A DNA stretch of 64,000 bases from Variovorax sp. Root473 (GCF_001426505.1 NZ_LMEV01000017.1:846739-910738); one strand, 5' to 3'; counted from the stretch's first letter, positions 44,464 through 53,454 are shown. Notes: generated by a model from the letters alone, not told the origin. Numbers and translations: made by a program.

Positions 44464-46983
44464 CTAGAAGGTGCCGCGCAAGGTCACCATGGCGCTGCGC
44501 GGTTCGCCGTAGACATTGCCCCAGGCCGGCGCGCCGACGGTCTGGTAGTAGGTCTTGTCGAACAGGTTGTTCACGTTCAACGCGGCCGACCAGTTGCGGT
44601 TGATCTGATAGGAGACACGTGCGCTCCAGACGGCGTACGAGGCCTGTTCCAGCTTGATGGAACCCGTGGTGCGCGAGCTCGCGGTCTGGAAGTTCAGGCC
44701 GCCGCCCAGCGTCCAGGCGTTCAGTTCGCCGGGCAGGCGGTACTCGGACCACACGCGCAGCATGTGCTTGGGCGAATACGTGCTGGCGAAGTCGATGCCG
44801 GCATTGGCCGTGTCGTTCATGTACTTGAAGTGGTTGAACGTGTAGCCCGCGAACACCTGCCAGCCGCGCGCCACTTCGCCGCTGATCTCTGCGTCGAGCC
44901 CTTCGCTGCGCACCTTGCCGGTGGACATGTAGCAGTAGGTGCTCCGTGTGCAGACGTTGACCAGGTCTTCCTGCGCCCGGTTGTTCTGGTCGAGGCGGAA
45001 CAGCGCCACCGAGGCGTTGACCTTGCCGTCGAGCAACTCGCCCTTCAGGCCTGCTTCGAAGTTGCGGCCCTTGACGGGCGGCAGCATGTCGCCGGCGGCG
45101 GTCATTGCGTTCTGCGGCTGGAAGATGTCGGCATAGCTCACGTACGCCGACCATTGCGGATTGAGCGCATAGATCAGTCCGCCATAGGGCGTCAGCACGC
45201 CGTTCTCGCGGTACGGCTCGGTCGCCGCAGCGCCGGTGATGCGGTCGCGGTCGCTGGCCCGATAGCGTGTGACACGCGCACCGGCCACGAGCGTGAGCGG
45301 GTCGCTGAGGCTCAGGCGTGCGACGCCGTAGGCACCCGATTGCGTGATGCTTGTTTCGGTGTCGCCGCCGCGGTAGCGCCTGGCGACGAAGGTCGCGTCG
45401 CTCGGCTCGGGGATTGCCGAGACCGGTGCGAAGACGTTGTTGGCCACGCCCGGCAACTGCATCAGCGAGAAGTCGCTGTGGTTGAACATGCGCCCGGTGT
45501 TGGCGCCGAAGCTCACCGAGTGCCTTCTGCCGAAGGCGTCGAACTTGCCGTCGACGGCGAGGTCGAGCGTCTTGTTGTCGGTCTTGAAATCGAACAGGCC
45601 GCCGTACATGACGTTGCCCGCCAGGGTCACCGGGTTCACGGCGCCGAGCGGAAAGGCGTACTTGATGTCCTGCGCCTCGCGTACATAGCCCGCCGTGACC
45701 TTGAGCGACCAGTCCGCGTCGAAGCGGTGCGCGAGTTCTGCGAACGCGGAGGTCTGCGCGCTCTTCCAGCGGTTCCAGTCGGCTGCCAGGTAGGTCGACC
45801 GGCGCAGGTGCAGGTCGGCGCCGTTGCTGTAGCTCGGCAAGCCCTGGAAGAACGGGGTGGCGCGCAGCGTTTCGTGGCTGGCCCCGATGGTGAGCACGGT
45901 CTGCGGCCCGAGGTCGGCAGCGAGCACGCCGTACAGCACGCCGGTGCGGCTTTTCGCGGTGTCGTAGAAGTAGTCGCGGTCGTTGCCGCTGGCGACGACG
46001 CGGCCGCGCAGCGTGCCGGCTTCGTTCAGCGGGCCGCTCGCGTCGATCTCGGTGCGGTAGTTGTTCCATGAACCCGCGCTGGCCGACACCTGCAATTGCC
46101 TGTCGGCCGTCGGGCGCTTGCGCACCATGTTGATCGTGGCGCTGGGCGACCCGGCCCCTTGCAGCAGGCCGGTGGCGCCGCGCACCACCTCCACGCGGTC
46201 CAGCGTGGCAGCGTTGCTGGTGAAGCTGTTGGCCTGCGGGTAGTAGAAGGCGCGGTTCACGCCGTCGAACTGGTAGGTGTCGACGCGAAAGCCGCGGGAG
46301 TAGACATAGCGCCCACCCATCGGGCTGTCGTACATCGTGATGCCGGTGGTCTGGGCCAGCACGTCATCGACGGTGTAGAGGTTCTGGTCGTCCATCTTCT
46401 GGCGCGTGACCACTGTGACCGACTGGGGAATCTCCTTGAGCGTCTGCTCGCCCTTGCCGACGGTGACGAGGCGGCTCGCATACGACCCCGAGCCCTCGGT
46501 GACCGCGCTGCGCTCGGCCTGCGCCGTGACGCGTACTTCGCTGAGCAGGTTGCTTTGGCCGTCCGCAGGTGCGGCGGAGGTGGCGGCACCGGGCGCCGGC
46601 TGGCGCAGCGTGTAGCCGCCGCCCGCGCGGGCGACCGCTTCGAGGCCCGTGCCGGTGAGCAGCCGCGAGAAGCCTTCGCCAACCGCATGCGCGCCGCGCA
46701 ATCCGCCGGTGCGGCGGCCCTCGGTCAACGAGGGTTCGAACGACAGCGTGACGCCGGCCTGCGCCGCGAAGCGCGACAGCGCGGGGCCCAGCGCGCCTGC
46801 GGGGATGTCGTAGCTGGCAGCGGCGGACGCCGGCGGGTTCGTCTGTGCGATGGCGGTGCCCGAAGCGGCGAGCGCGAAGGCCAGGCAGAGGGTGCGCACG
46901 CCCTGGGTCACGGCGCTCGGGCGCATCGGCATGCAGGGAGAACGTGGGCGCAGGGGCGCGGTGCGGGAGGAGGGCAATGCCAT
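44464..46983 (-). CDS. TonB-dependent siderophore receptor with STN domain
   Basis: An 839-residue outer-membrane receptor. A signal peptide (ending AIAQ) is followed by the STN signalling domain (YDIPAGALGPALSRFAAQAG, about residues 55-135), a plug (KEIPQSVTVVTRQKMDDQ, VEVVRGATGLLQG) and a 22-strand barrel ending in LRGTF with a terminal Phe. The STN domain marks a transducer type that talks to FecR, whose gene lies 100 bp upstream on the same strand. It takes up a ferric siderophore, probably hydroxamate or catecholate, by TonB energy. Another start at 47049 is possible; I use 46983. Confidence 0.9.
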   Translation of the reverse strand: MALPSSRTAPLRPRSPCMPMRPSAVTQGVRTLCLAFALAASGTAIAQTNPPASAAASYDIPAGALGPALSRFAAQAGVTLSFEPSLTEGRRTGGLRGAHAVGEGFSRLLTGTGLEAVARAGGGYTLRQPAPGAATSAAPADGQSNLLSEVRVTAQAERSAVTEGSGSYASRLVTVGKGEQTLKEIPQSVTVVTRQKMDDQNLYTVDDVLAQTTGITMYDSPMGGRYVYSRGFRVDTYQFDGVNRAFYYPQANSFTSNAATLDRVEVVRGATGLLQGAGSPSATINMVRKRPTADRQLQVSASAGSWNNYRTEIDASGPLNEAGTLRGRVVASGNDRDYFYDTAKSRTGVLYGVLAADLGPQTVLTIGASHETLRATPFFQGLPSYSNGADLHLRRSTYLAADWNRWKSAQTSAFAELAHRFDADWSLKVTAGYVREAQDIKYAFPLGAVNPVTLAGNVMYGGLFDFKTDNKTLDLAVDGKFDAFGRRHSVSFGANTGRMFNHSDFSLMQLPGVANNVFAPVSAIPEPSDATFVARRYRGGDTETSITQSGAYGVARLSLSDPLTLVAGARVTRYRASDRDRITGAAATEPYRENGVLTPYGGLIYALNPQWSAYVSYADIFQPQNAMTAAGDMLPPVKGRNFEAGLKGELLDGKVNASVALFRLDQNNRAQEDLVNVCTRSTYCYMSTGKVRSEGLDAEISGEVARGWQVFAGYTFNHFKYMNDTANAGIDFASTYSPKHMLRVWSEYRLPGELNAWTLGGGLNFQTASSRTTGSIKLEQASYAVWSARVSYQINRNWSAALNVNNLFDKTYYQTVGAPAWGNVYGEPRSAMVTLRGTF

Positions 46984-47083
46984 GGTTCGGTGGTCCTGTT
47001 CTTGCCGTGCTCGCAGCACGGCTCCATGGCTTGCCCGATCAGGCTTCAAAAAGGGACAGGGGGCGGCGAAAAATTTTCAGCGT

Positions 47084-48064
47084 TCAGGCCGGCAGCACCG
47101 TCACCCACCACCGCGTGCGCGTGAGCACCTGCACAGGCAGCGTGGTGGCCACCATCGACAGCACGTAGTCGGTGTCGCGCAGCTGGAACGCACCGGAGAT
47201 GCGCAGGTTCGCCACCTCCGGGCTGCAGTGCAGCAGGCCGGGGCGGTAGCGCGACAGCTCGGCGCAGAAGTCGGCCAGGCGCATGTTCTCGGCGTAGAGC
47301 ACGCCCTGCGTCCACGCCTGGCTTTCGGGCGAGACGGTCACCAGCGCCGAGGCGCCCTGGGTCCCCAGCACTGTCTGCTGGCCGGCCGGCACGATCGTCG
47401 CCGGCACGGATGCGCCGCGCAAGGTGACCTCGACCGCGCCCTCGGTGACGGCCAGCCGCACATCGGGCGATGCACTTTCATGCCCCTCGTTGTCCTGCCG
47501 CACGGTGAAGCGCGTGCCGAGTGCGCGCAACCGGCCCTGCACCGTGTGGACGATGAAAGGCCGCGCATCGGCGGCGGTCGAAACCCGGATCGCGCCTGTG
47601 CGCAGCCGTACTGTGCGTTGCGTGTCGTCGATGCGCACATCGATCGCACTGCCGGTGTCGAGCAGCACGCGGCTGCCGTCGGCCAGTTGCACTTCGCGCC
47701 GCTCGCCGGTGGCGGTGGCGTGGTCGGAAGTCCAGCTGTCCCACGGTGCCAGGCGCCAGCCGAGCCAGGCGGTCGGCACGGCCGTCGTCAAGACCGCCAG
47801 TGCGCGCAGCGCGGCCCGTCGGTTGCCACGTGCCTGCCGGGCCAGCACCGGCACACCGACGCTCGCGGGCACGGCACCTAATTTTTGCGACAGGCGCTCG
47901 GCGCGCTGCCATGCGCGTTCGTGCGCCGGGTCCGCATGGCGCCAGGCTTCGCACGCCGCGCGGTCCGCTTCGCCTGCGCGGCCGGAGTGCAGCCGCACCA
48001 GCCATTGCGCGGCTTCGCGCAGCACGGCAGTGTCGGGTGAGGGGGCGGGTGGCAGTGCGGTCAT
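47084..48064 (-). CDS. fecR: FecR family anti-sigma/sigma regulator
   Basis: A 326-residue FecR protein: a cytoplasmic anti-sigma part with AAQWLVRLHSGRAGEADRAA and EAWRHADPAHERAWQRAE, a single membrane span (about residues 85-105), then the periplasmic FecR domain (VQLADGSRVLLDTGSAI, GAIRVSTA) and a STN-interacting C-terminal part. It carries the signal from the receptor STN domain to the FecI sigma factor. Its ATG overlaps the fecI stop (ATGA). The gene order sigma, anti-sigma, receptor is the standard FecIRA cassette. Confidence 0.9.
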   Translation of the reverse strand: MTALPPAPSPDTAVLREAAQWLVRLHSGRAGEADRAACEAWRHADPAHERAWQRAERLSQKLGAVPASVGVPVLARQARGNRRAALRALAVLTTAVPTAWLGWRLAPWDSWTSDHATATGERREVQLADGSRVLLDTGSAIDVRIDDTQRTVRLRTGAIRVSTAADARPFIVHTVQGRLRALGTRFTVRQDNEGHESASPDVRLAVTEGAVEVTLRGASVPATIVPAGQQTVLGTQGASALVTVSPESQAWTQGVLYAENMRLADFCAELSRYRPGLLHCSPEVANLRISGAFQLRDTDYVLSMVATTLPVQVLTRTRWWVTVLPA

Positions 48065-48561
48065 TCCACCAGCGCCAGGCAATGCGCGAAGCCCAGGGCC
48101 ATGTGGCGCTTGACGGTGCGTTCGCTGATCGCCAGGCGCTCGGCGATCTGTGCGTAGGTCAGGCCTTCGAGTTGCGACAGCACGAAGGCCTCGCGCACCT
48201 TGTGCGGCAGACCGTCCAGCATCGCGTCGATGGCGTCCAGCGTCTGCAGCAACTGCAGGCGTTCTTCAGGCGACAGCGCCAGCACCTCGGGCGCGAGCGC
48301 GAGCGCTTCGAGGTAGGCGCGTTCCAGCGCCTTCCGGCGCCAGTGCTCGCTCACCACGCCCTTGGCCAGCGTCGTCAGGTAGGCACGCGGCTCGCGCAAG
48401 GTGGGCAGCACCTGCGGGCGCAGCAGCACGCGAACGAAGGTGTCCTGCGCCAGGTCGGCGGCGCTGTGCGCACAGCCCAGGCGCCGGCGCAGCCACATGC
48501 TGAGCCAGCCGTGGTGCTCCCTGTAGAGCGCATGCACGGTGCGGGTGTCGGCGGAAGACAT
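48061..48561 (-). CDS. fecI: FecI-type ECF sigma factor
   Basis: A 166-residue ECF sigma factor of the iron group. Region 2 has DLAQDTFVRVLL, then REPRAYLTTLAKGVVSEHWR; region 4 has LEGLTYAQIAERLAISERTV with the recognition helix. It would direct RNA polymerase to the receptor promoter when FecR signals ferric siderophore uptake. It heads the FecIRA operon, downstream of a predicted Fur box (48582-48603). Confidence 0.92.
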   Translation of the reverse strand: MSSADTRTVHALYREHHGWLSMWLRRRLGCAHSAADLAQDTFVRVLLRPQVLPTLREPRAYLTTLAKGVVSEHWRRKALERAYLEALALAPEVLALSPEERLQLLQTLDAIDAMLDGLPHKVREAFVLSQLEGLTYAQIAERLAISERTVKRHMALGFAHCLALVE

Positions 48562-48581
48562 GAAGAGGGAAGGCGATGCAA

Positions 48582-48603
48582 TTGAGAATTACTCGCATTC
48601 TAG
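48582..48603 (-). promoter_or_regulatory. Predicted Fur box upstream of fecI
   Basis: An AGAAT/ATTCT inverted repeat (48585-48589 and 48597-48601) in an AT-rich patch matches the AATGCGAGTAATTCTCATT-type Fur boxes typical of beta-proteobacterial fecI genes. It lies about 20-40 bp before the fecI start, so Fur would repress the cassette when iron is plentiful. Confidence 0.6.
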
Positions 48604-49164
48604 AGGGCATCGTGGCCCGGTGTGCTGCGCGAGGGGACGACATGTCGCGCCGCGCCGCCAGCTTGTCTTCGGGCCGGTTCACGCAGGGCACGCGAACGCA
48701 AGCGAGGGCAGCCGGAAATTCCGGCAGCGGGTGCCCTCAGCCGCCGCGTGCGCGCACCCGGGCCACGTGCGCGAGGCGGGCGTTGTCTACTTTCTGCTTC
48801 GAAAGAAGCCGCATCCTGCTGCAGGTCGAGCAGCGGTACAGGCGCAGCCAGGGAAGCAGGCGCATCCAGGGGGCGCGCGGCTGGCGATCCATGTCCGCAA
48901 GGTGGCAGGGGCAGGCGGATACCGAGTGCAATGACGACATTTGTCCAACGACCATGCTGTCCAGAACCCACCCTGGCCAAGCTCGACGGCTCTTCGGCTT
49001 TCTGGGAAATGAAAGTATTCATTGTTCAGGAAAATGTAATCATAAGCATTCACCTGTTTGGGGTATTCGGCCGGCGCCCGGGAGGGAAACCGGCCCCATC
49101 GTCGGCCCCGATGGCTCGCATTCCAGACGCAGACTGTTTCACTTCCAGGGCGCCTTCCGTGCAC
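48604..49164. other. Long intergenic region, no firm gene
   Basis: About 560 bp between the Fur box and the DUF3348 promoter without a supported gene. A 51-residue minus-strand frame (48737-48892) contains a CSTC pair (YRCSTCSRMRLLSKQKVDN) like a small zinc ribbon but has no ribosome site. An AT-rich patch lies near 48990-49060. Confidence 0.4.
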
Positions 49165-49206
49165 CAGTTCACGGGTCAGGAGGGCCCAGTTCACCGGTGT
49201 AAACTG
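49165..49206. promoter_or_regulatory. Repeat-rich promoter region of the DUF3348 operon
   Basis: CAGTTCAC occurs twice in direct orientation (49165-49172 and 49187-49194), 22 bp apart, which is about two helical turns. An inverted copy AACTG (49202-49206) faces the second, and CACCGGTG (49192-49199) is a perfect palindrome between. It begins 67 bp before the DUF3348 start and may be an operator array for the motor operon. Confidence 0.5.
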
Positions 49207-49231
49207 CCCGGTTTTCTCCCCCTCTCTCGGT

Positions 49232-49936
49232 ATGGTGCAAGTGTCACGGCGCACAGGCTTCACCGGCTCGGCGCTCACTCGCTTGCTCGCTCAATTGAGC
49301 GACACCGACGTTCCCGAATCCAGGCCAGCCCTCGCGGATCGTTTGAGTCAGTGGTTCAGTTGGACCGATGCCATCTCCTTGTCTGCAGCTTTGGATTCCG
49401 ATCTGGGCGTCGCCGTGTCCGGCGCGCAGGGTTCCGACTGCACCGAGGAGGCGCAGGAGTGCGCGCGCCTGAAGGCCGCGCTGGCCAAGGGCAATGCCGA
49501 CGGCGGCGTGGCCTCGGTGCTGCCGGGCGCGAACGACGACTTTCCGCCGTACCGCCGCCGCTACTTCGCGCGGCAGCAGGCCATGGAAACCGCCATCGAA
49601 CCGCTGCGCGCCCGCCTGCGGGCCCGGCTCGCGACCCGTTCGCCCGAGCTGGCCCGGCTCGCGGCGGTGGACGCCATCCTGGAACAGGTGGTGGGCGCGC
49701 GCGAACGCAGCCTGCTGGCGAGCGTGCCGTCGCTGCTGGAGAAACATTTCAAGCGCTTGCGTGAGGCCGCCCAGGCCACGCAGGACGCCAACCCCGACAC
49801 CCCCCAGCCGCCACCGACCGCCGCCGGCGGCTGGCTGAACGTGTTCGGCCGCGACATGCAAAGCGTGCTGCGGGCCGAGCTGGACATTCGCATGCAACCG
49901 GTCGAAGGCCTGCTCGAAGCCCTTCGCGATCGCTAG
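49232..49936 (+). CDS. DUF3348 family protein, first gene of motor operon
   Basis: A 234-residue cytoplasmic protein matching the DUF3348 pattern: RTGFTGSALTRLLAQLSDTD, then ADRLSQWFSWTDAISLSAAL, NDDFPPYRRRYFARQQAMET and AVDAILEQVVGARERSLLAS, LLEKHFKRL, with a final DMQSVLRAELDIRMQPVEGL. The protein is rich in Arg and helical. It has no membrane span. The DUF802 gene lies 31 bp downstream in the same direction, a conserved order in beta- and gamma-proteobacteria as I recall it. The role is unknown; it may bind the tail of the neighbour or act in assembly. Confidence 0.82.
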   Translation: MVQVSRRTGFTGSALTRLLAQLSDTDVPESRPALADRLSQWFSWTDAISLSAALDSDLGVAVSGAQGSDCTEEAQECARLKAALAKGNADGGVASVLPGANDDFPPYRRRYFARQQAMETAIEPLRARLRARLATRSPELARLAAVDAILEQVVGARERSLLASVPSLLEKHFKRLREAAQATQDANPDTPQPPPTAAGGWLNVFGRDMQSVLRAELDIRMQPVEGLLEALRDR

Positions 49937-49967
49937 CCTGCAGCCCCACAAGAGACAACAAGCTTCC

Positions 49968-52790
49968 ATGAACAGATTTTTCCATTACGCCGTCTTCCTC
50001 GCGGGCCTGGCCGTCGTGTGCTGGGTCGGTGCCAGCTACGTCGGCCACAACCCGCTGGCCCTGGTGATCACGGCGCTGATCGGCGCGTTCTACCTGATGG
50101 GTGCGCTGGAGCTGCACCGCTTCCAGCAGGCCACCGGCACGCTGTCGCGCGCGGTGAACGACCTGTCGGCGCCGCCGGCGAGCCTCGGCGATTGGCTCGC
50201 GAACCTGCACCCCTCGCTGCGCAATGCGGTGCGCCTGCGCATCGAAGGCGAGCGCGTCGGCCTGCCGGGCCCGGCGCTCACGCCGTACCTCGCGGGCCTG
50301 CTGGTGCTGCTGGGCATGCTGGGCACGTTCCTGGGCATGGTGGTCACGCTCAATGGCACGGGGCTGGCGCTCGAAAGCGCGACCGACGTGCAGGCCATCC
50401 GCAACTCGCTGTCGGCGCCCGTGCGCGGCCTGGGCCTGGCCTTCGGCACCTCGGTGGCGGGCGTGGCCGCATCGGCCATGTTGGGCCTGGCCTCGGCGCT
50501 GTGCCGGCGCGAACGCCTGCTGGCCGGGCAGGCGCTCGACACGCTCATCGCCACGTCGCTGCGCGGCCATTCGCTGGCGCATCGCCGCGAAGAGTCGTTC
50601 AAGCTCATGCAGCAGCAGGCGCACGCGATGCCCGCGCTGGTCGACCAGCTGCAGGCCATGGTGGCCGCGATGGACCGCCAGAGCCAGTCGCTCAACGAAC
50701 GCCTCGTCGCCAGCCAGGACAACTTCCACCAGAAGACCGAGGCCGCCTACACGGGGCTCGCCGCCTCGGTCGATCGCTCGCTGAAGGACAGCCTGGCCGA
50801 CAGCGCCCGCATCGCCGGCGAAACCATCCAGCCCGTGGCGAAGGTGATGCCCGAGCTGGTCGGCCAGCTGCAGACGATGATGGCTGCGCTGGAGCGCCAG
50901 AGCCAGTCGCAGAACGACCGCCTCGTCGCCAGCCAGGACAGCTTCCACCAGAAGGCCGAAGCCGCGTACAGCGGTCTGGCCGCCTCGGTCGATCGCTCGC
51001 TGAAGGACAGTCTGGCGGACAGCGCCCGCATCGCGGGTGAAACCATCCAGCCCGTGGCGAAGGTCATGCCCGAGCTGGTGGGCCAGCTGCAGACGATGAT
51101 GGCCGCGATGGAGCGCCAGACCCAGGCGCAGAACGACCGCCTCGTCGCCAGCCAGGACAGCTTCCATGAGAAGGCCGAGGCCGCGTACAGCGGCCTGGCC
51201 GCATCGGTCGATCGCTCGCTGAAGGACAGCCTCACCGACACCGCCCGCATCGCTGGCGCGACGATCCAGCCCGTGGTTGAGGCGGCCATGGCCGGCATCG
51301 CGCGCGAGGCCGCCGCGCTGCAAGGCGGCATGGCGCAGGCCGTCGAACGGCAGCTCGAAGGCCTCACGGGCCGCTTCGAGGCCTCGACCGCCGGCGTCGC
51401 CGACACCTGGAAGGCCGCGCTGGCCGAACACGAGCGCGTGAGCGGGGCGCTGTCGAGCGACCTGCGCGGCACGCTCGAACGCTTTGCCGAAACCTTCGAG
51501 CAGCGCTCGGCTGCGCTGGTCGACGGCGTGTCCGCCCGCCTCGAAAGCACCGTGGGCAGCGTGTCCGAAACCTGGGGCAATGCGCTCGCGCAGCACCAGC
51601 GCGCGAGCGAAAAACTGTCGGGCGATTCGCACCAGGCGCTCGCCGCCGCGGCCGCCACGTTCGAGCAGCATTCGGCCGCGCTGCTGCGCACCGTGGGCGA
51701 AGCGCACACCAGCCTGCAGACCGAGCTGGCCGCGCGCGATGCACAACGCCTCGCGACCTGGAGCCAGTCGCTCGAAGCCATGGCCGCGTCGCTGCAGAAG
51801 GAATGGCAGCAGGCCGGCGCGCACATGCTGAGCCAGCAACAGCAGCTGAGCGACACGCTGGCGCAGGCCGCGCGCGACGTGTCGGCGCAGGCCGAGGCGC
51901 ATGCGAAGCAGACCGTTGCCGAAGTCGCGCAGCTGCTGCAGGCCGCATCGGACGCACCCCGCGCCGCCGCGTCGCTGCTCGACACCGTGCGCGAGGCGCA
52001 TGCCAACCTGCAGACCGAACTCGCCACGCGCGACGCCCAGCGCCTGGCGGCCTGGAGCGGGTCGCTCGAGACCATGGCCGCGTCACTGCAGAAGGAATGG
52101 CAGCAGGCCGGCGCGCACAGCCTGAGCCAGCAGCAGCAGATGAGCGAGACGCTCGCGCAGACCGTGCGCGACATGTCGGCGCAGGCCGAGGCCAACGCCA
52201 AGCAGACCGTCGCCGAAGTCGCGCAGCTGCTGCAGGTGGCGGCCGAAGCACCGAAGGCCGCGGCCGACGTGATCGCCGAGCTGCGCCAGAAGCTGTCCGA
52301 CGGCATGGCGCGCGACAACGACATGCTCGAAGAGCGCAGCCGCATCCTCGGCACGCTCGAAACCTTGCTGGGCGCGGTGAACCATGCCTCGACCGAGCAG
52401 CGCAGCGCCATCGATGCGCTCGTCACGGCCTCGGCCGACATGATGGAACGCGTGGGCAGCCGCTTCACCGAGAAGGTCGAGAGCGAGACCGGGAAGATGG
52501 CCGGCATCGCCGCGCAGATCACCGGCGGCGCGGTCGAGGTGGCAAGCCTGGGCGAGGCCTTCGGCTTTGCCGTGCAGCGCTTCGGCGAATCGAACGACAA
52601 GCTGGTGGCGCACCTGCAGCGCATCGAAGGCGCGCTGGGCAAGTCGCTCGCACGCAGCGACGAGCAACTGGCCTACTACGTGGCGCAGGCGCGCGAGGTG
52701 ATCGACCTGAGCATCATGTCGCAAAAGCAGATCGTCGAAGACCTGCAGCAGTTCGCAAGCCGCCAGACGGCCGTGGGCAGCGAGGCCTGA
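49968..52790 (+). CDS. DUF802 protein: MotA/ExbB-like channel with long coiled-coil tail
   Basis: A 940-residue inner-membrane protein. Four spans are visible (about 7-25, 30-47, 106-128, 155-178). Spans 3 and 4 carry the MotA/ExbB pattern: LLGMLGTFLGMVVTL and GLAFGTSVAGVAASAMLGLA, so it is the likely stator half of an ion channel. After residue 180 it is a cytoplasmic coiled coil of about 720 residues with three copies of a 73-residue unit (221-439) and two of a 98-residue unit (572-767). The DUF802 family name is recalled. The MotB-like partner starts 1 bp after the stop. Tail length is extreme compared with MotA (about 295 residues) and in the manner of ZorA. Confidence 0.85.
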   Translation: MNRFFHYAVFLAGLAVVCWVGASYVGHNPLALVITALIGAFYLMGALELHRFQQATGTLSRAVNDLSAPPASLGDWLANLHPSLRNAVRLRIEGERVGLPGPALTPYLAGLLVLLGMLGTFLGMVVTLNGTGLALESATDVQAIRNSLSAPVRGLGLAFGTSVAGVAASAMLGLASALCRRERLLAGQALDTLIATSLRGHSLAHRREESFKLMQQQAHAMPALVDQLQAMVAAMDRQSQSLNERLVASQDNFHQKTEAAYTGLAASVDRSLKDSLADSARIAGETIQPVAKVMPELVGQLQTMMAALERQSQSQNDRLVASQDSFHQKAEAAYSGLAASVDRSLKDSLADSARIAGETIQPVAKVMPELVGQLQTMMAAMERQTQAQNDRLVASQDSFHEKAEAAYSGLAASVDRSLKDSLTDTARIAGATIQPVVEAAMAGIAREAAALQGGMAQAVERQLEGLTGRFEASTAGVADTWKAALAEHERVSGALSSDLRGTLERFAETFEQRSAALVDGVSARLESTVGSVSETWGNALAQHQRASEKLSGDSHQALAAAAATFEQHSAALLRTVGEAHTSLQTELAARDAQRLATWSQSLEAMAASLQKEWQQAGAHMLSQQQQLSDTLAQAARDVSAQAEAHAKQTVAEVAQLLQAASDAPRAAASLLDTVREAHANLQTELATRDAQRLAAWSGSLETMAASLQKEWQQAGAHSLSQQQQMSETLAQTVRDMSAQAEANAKQTVAEVAQLLQVAAEAPKAAADVIAELRQKLSDGMARDNDMLEERSRILGTLETLLGAVNHASTEQRSAIDALVTASADMMERVGSRFTEKVESETGKMAGIAAQITGGAVEVASLGEAFGFAVQRFGESNDKLVAHLQRIEGALGKSLARSDEQLAYYVAQAREVIDLSIMSQKQIVEDLQQFASRQTAVGSEA
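50628..51284 (+). repeat. Three tandem 219-bp repeats in the DUF802 tail
   Basis: Units 50628-50846, 50847-51065 and 51066-51284 each encode 73 residues starting MPALV or MPELV and containing RLVASQD, LAASVDRSLKDSL and RIAGETIQPV (GATIQPV in copy 3). Copies 2 and 3 are near-identical at nucleotide level, so recombination could change copy number. Confidence 0.85.
51681..52268 (+). repeat. Two tandem 294-bp repeats in the DUF802 tail
   Basis: Units 51681-51974 and 51975-52268 each encode 98 residues with LQTELAxRDAQRLAxWSxSLE, MAASLQKEWQQAGAH and AKQTVAEVAQLLQ. They are highly similar at nucleotide level and add a second repeat type to the coiled coil. Confidence 0.85.
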
Positions 52791-52791
52791 C

Positions 52792-53454
52792 GTGGTACGC
52801 GACGAGATCGACCTGGACGCCGGCCTGGAGCCGACCGTCCCGGTGTGGGCGGTGTTTGGCGACCTGATGGCGGGCATGCTGGGCGCGTTCGTGCTGATCC
52901 TGGTGTGCGTGCTCGGCATGCAGCTGGACCTCGCAAGCCGCCTCGAAACCGAGGTGCAGCAGCGCCGCGCCGAATCGCAGCGCCGCGAGGCGCTCGAACA
53001 GGCGCTGGCCGGCCCGCTCGCCGCCGGCCGCGTGACGCTCAACAACGGCCGCATCGGCATCAGCGGCAGCGTGCTGTTTGCCTTCAACTCCGCCGACCTG
53101 CAACCCGGCGGCCGCCAGTTGCTGAAAAGCCTGGCCGGTCCTCTCGGCGCCTACCTCAAGGCGCGCGACGAGATCCTCATGGTGAGCGGCTTCACCGACG
53201 ACCGGCAGATGCGCGACGGCGCGCGCCTGTTCGCCGACAACTGGGAGCTGTCGGCCCAGCGCGCGCTCACCGTGACGCGCGCGCTGATCGAGGAGGGCGT
53301 GCCCTCGTCGTCGGTGTTTGCGGCCGCGTTCGGCGCCGAGCAGGCCGTGGCCTCGAACCGCGACGCCGAGGGCCGCGCGAAGAACCGCCGCGTGGAGATG
53401 GCGCCGACGCCCCGGCCCAAGAACGCGCCCGACGCTGCGAAGCCCCGTGAGTAA
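52792..53454 (+). CDS. OmpA/MotB-like protein, partner of the DUF802 channel
   Basis: A 220-residue membrane protein. One span at about residues 21-42 contains Asp24 (VFGDLMAGMLGAFVLILV), placed like the proton-binding Asp of MotB. A short linker follows, then an OmpA peptidoglycan-binding domain (about 85-205) with SADLQPGGRQLL, VSGFTDD, NWELSAQRA and KNRRVEM. It would anchor the motor to the cell wall, as MotB and ZorB do. It starts with GTG one base after the DUF802 stop, and the DUF2894 GTG start overlaps its end by 8 bp, so all are tightly coupled. Confidence 0.85.
   Translation: MVRDEIDLDAGLEPTVPVWAVFGDLMAGMLGAFVLILVCVLGMQLDLASRLETEVQQRRAESQRREALEQALAGPLAAGRVTLNNGRIGISGSVLFAFNSADLQPGGRQLLKSLAGPLGAYLKARDEILMVSGFTDDRQMRDGARLFADNWELSAQRALTVTRALIEEGVPSSSVFAAAFGAEQAVASNRDAEGRAKNRRVEMAPTPRPKNAPDAAKPRE

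Noticed and set aside
48737..48892. 51-residue minus-strand frame with a CSTC pair as a zinc-ribbon gene
   Set aside because: Only one Cys pair, no ribosome site and no certain homologue; kept only as a note in the gap entry.
50628..51284. CRISPR-like array because of tandem repeats
   Set aside because: The units are 219 bp, contiguous and in frame within one gene; no spacers exist.
49749..52001. A 750-codon minus-strand open frame opposite the DUF802 gene
   Set aside because: Its composition mirrors the repeats on the other strand; no start signal or homologous motifs were seen.
49968..53454. Calling the DUF802-OmpA pair a Zorya (ZorAB) defence system
   Set aside because: The design is alike, but no ZorC, ZorD or ZorE gene is present and the flanking DUF3348 and DUF2894 genes are not part of Zorya.
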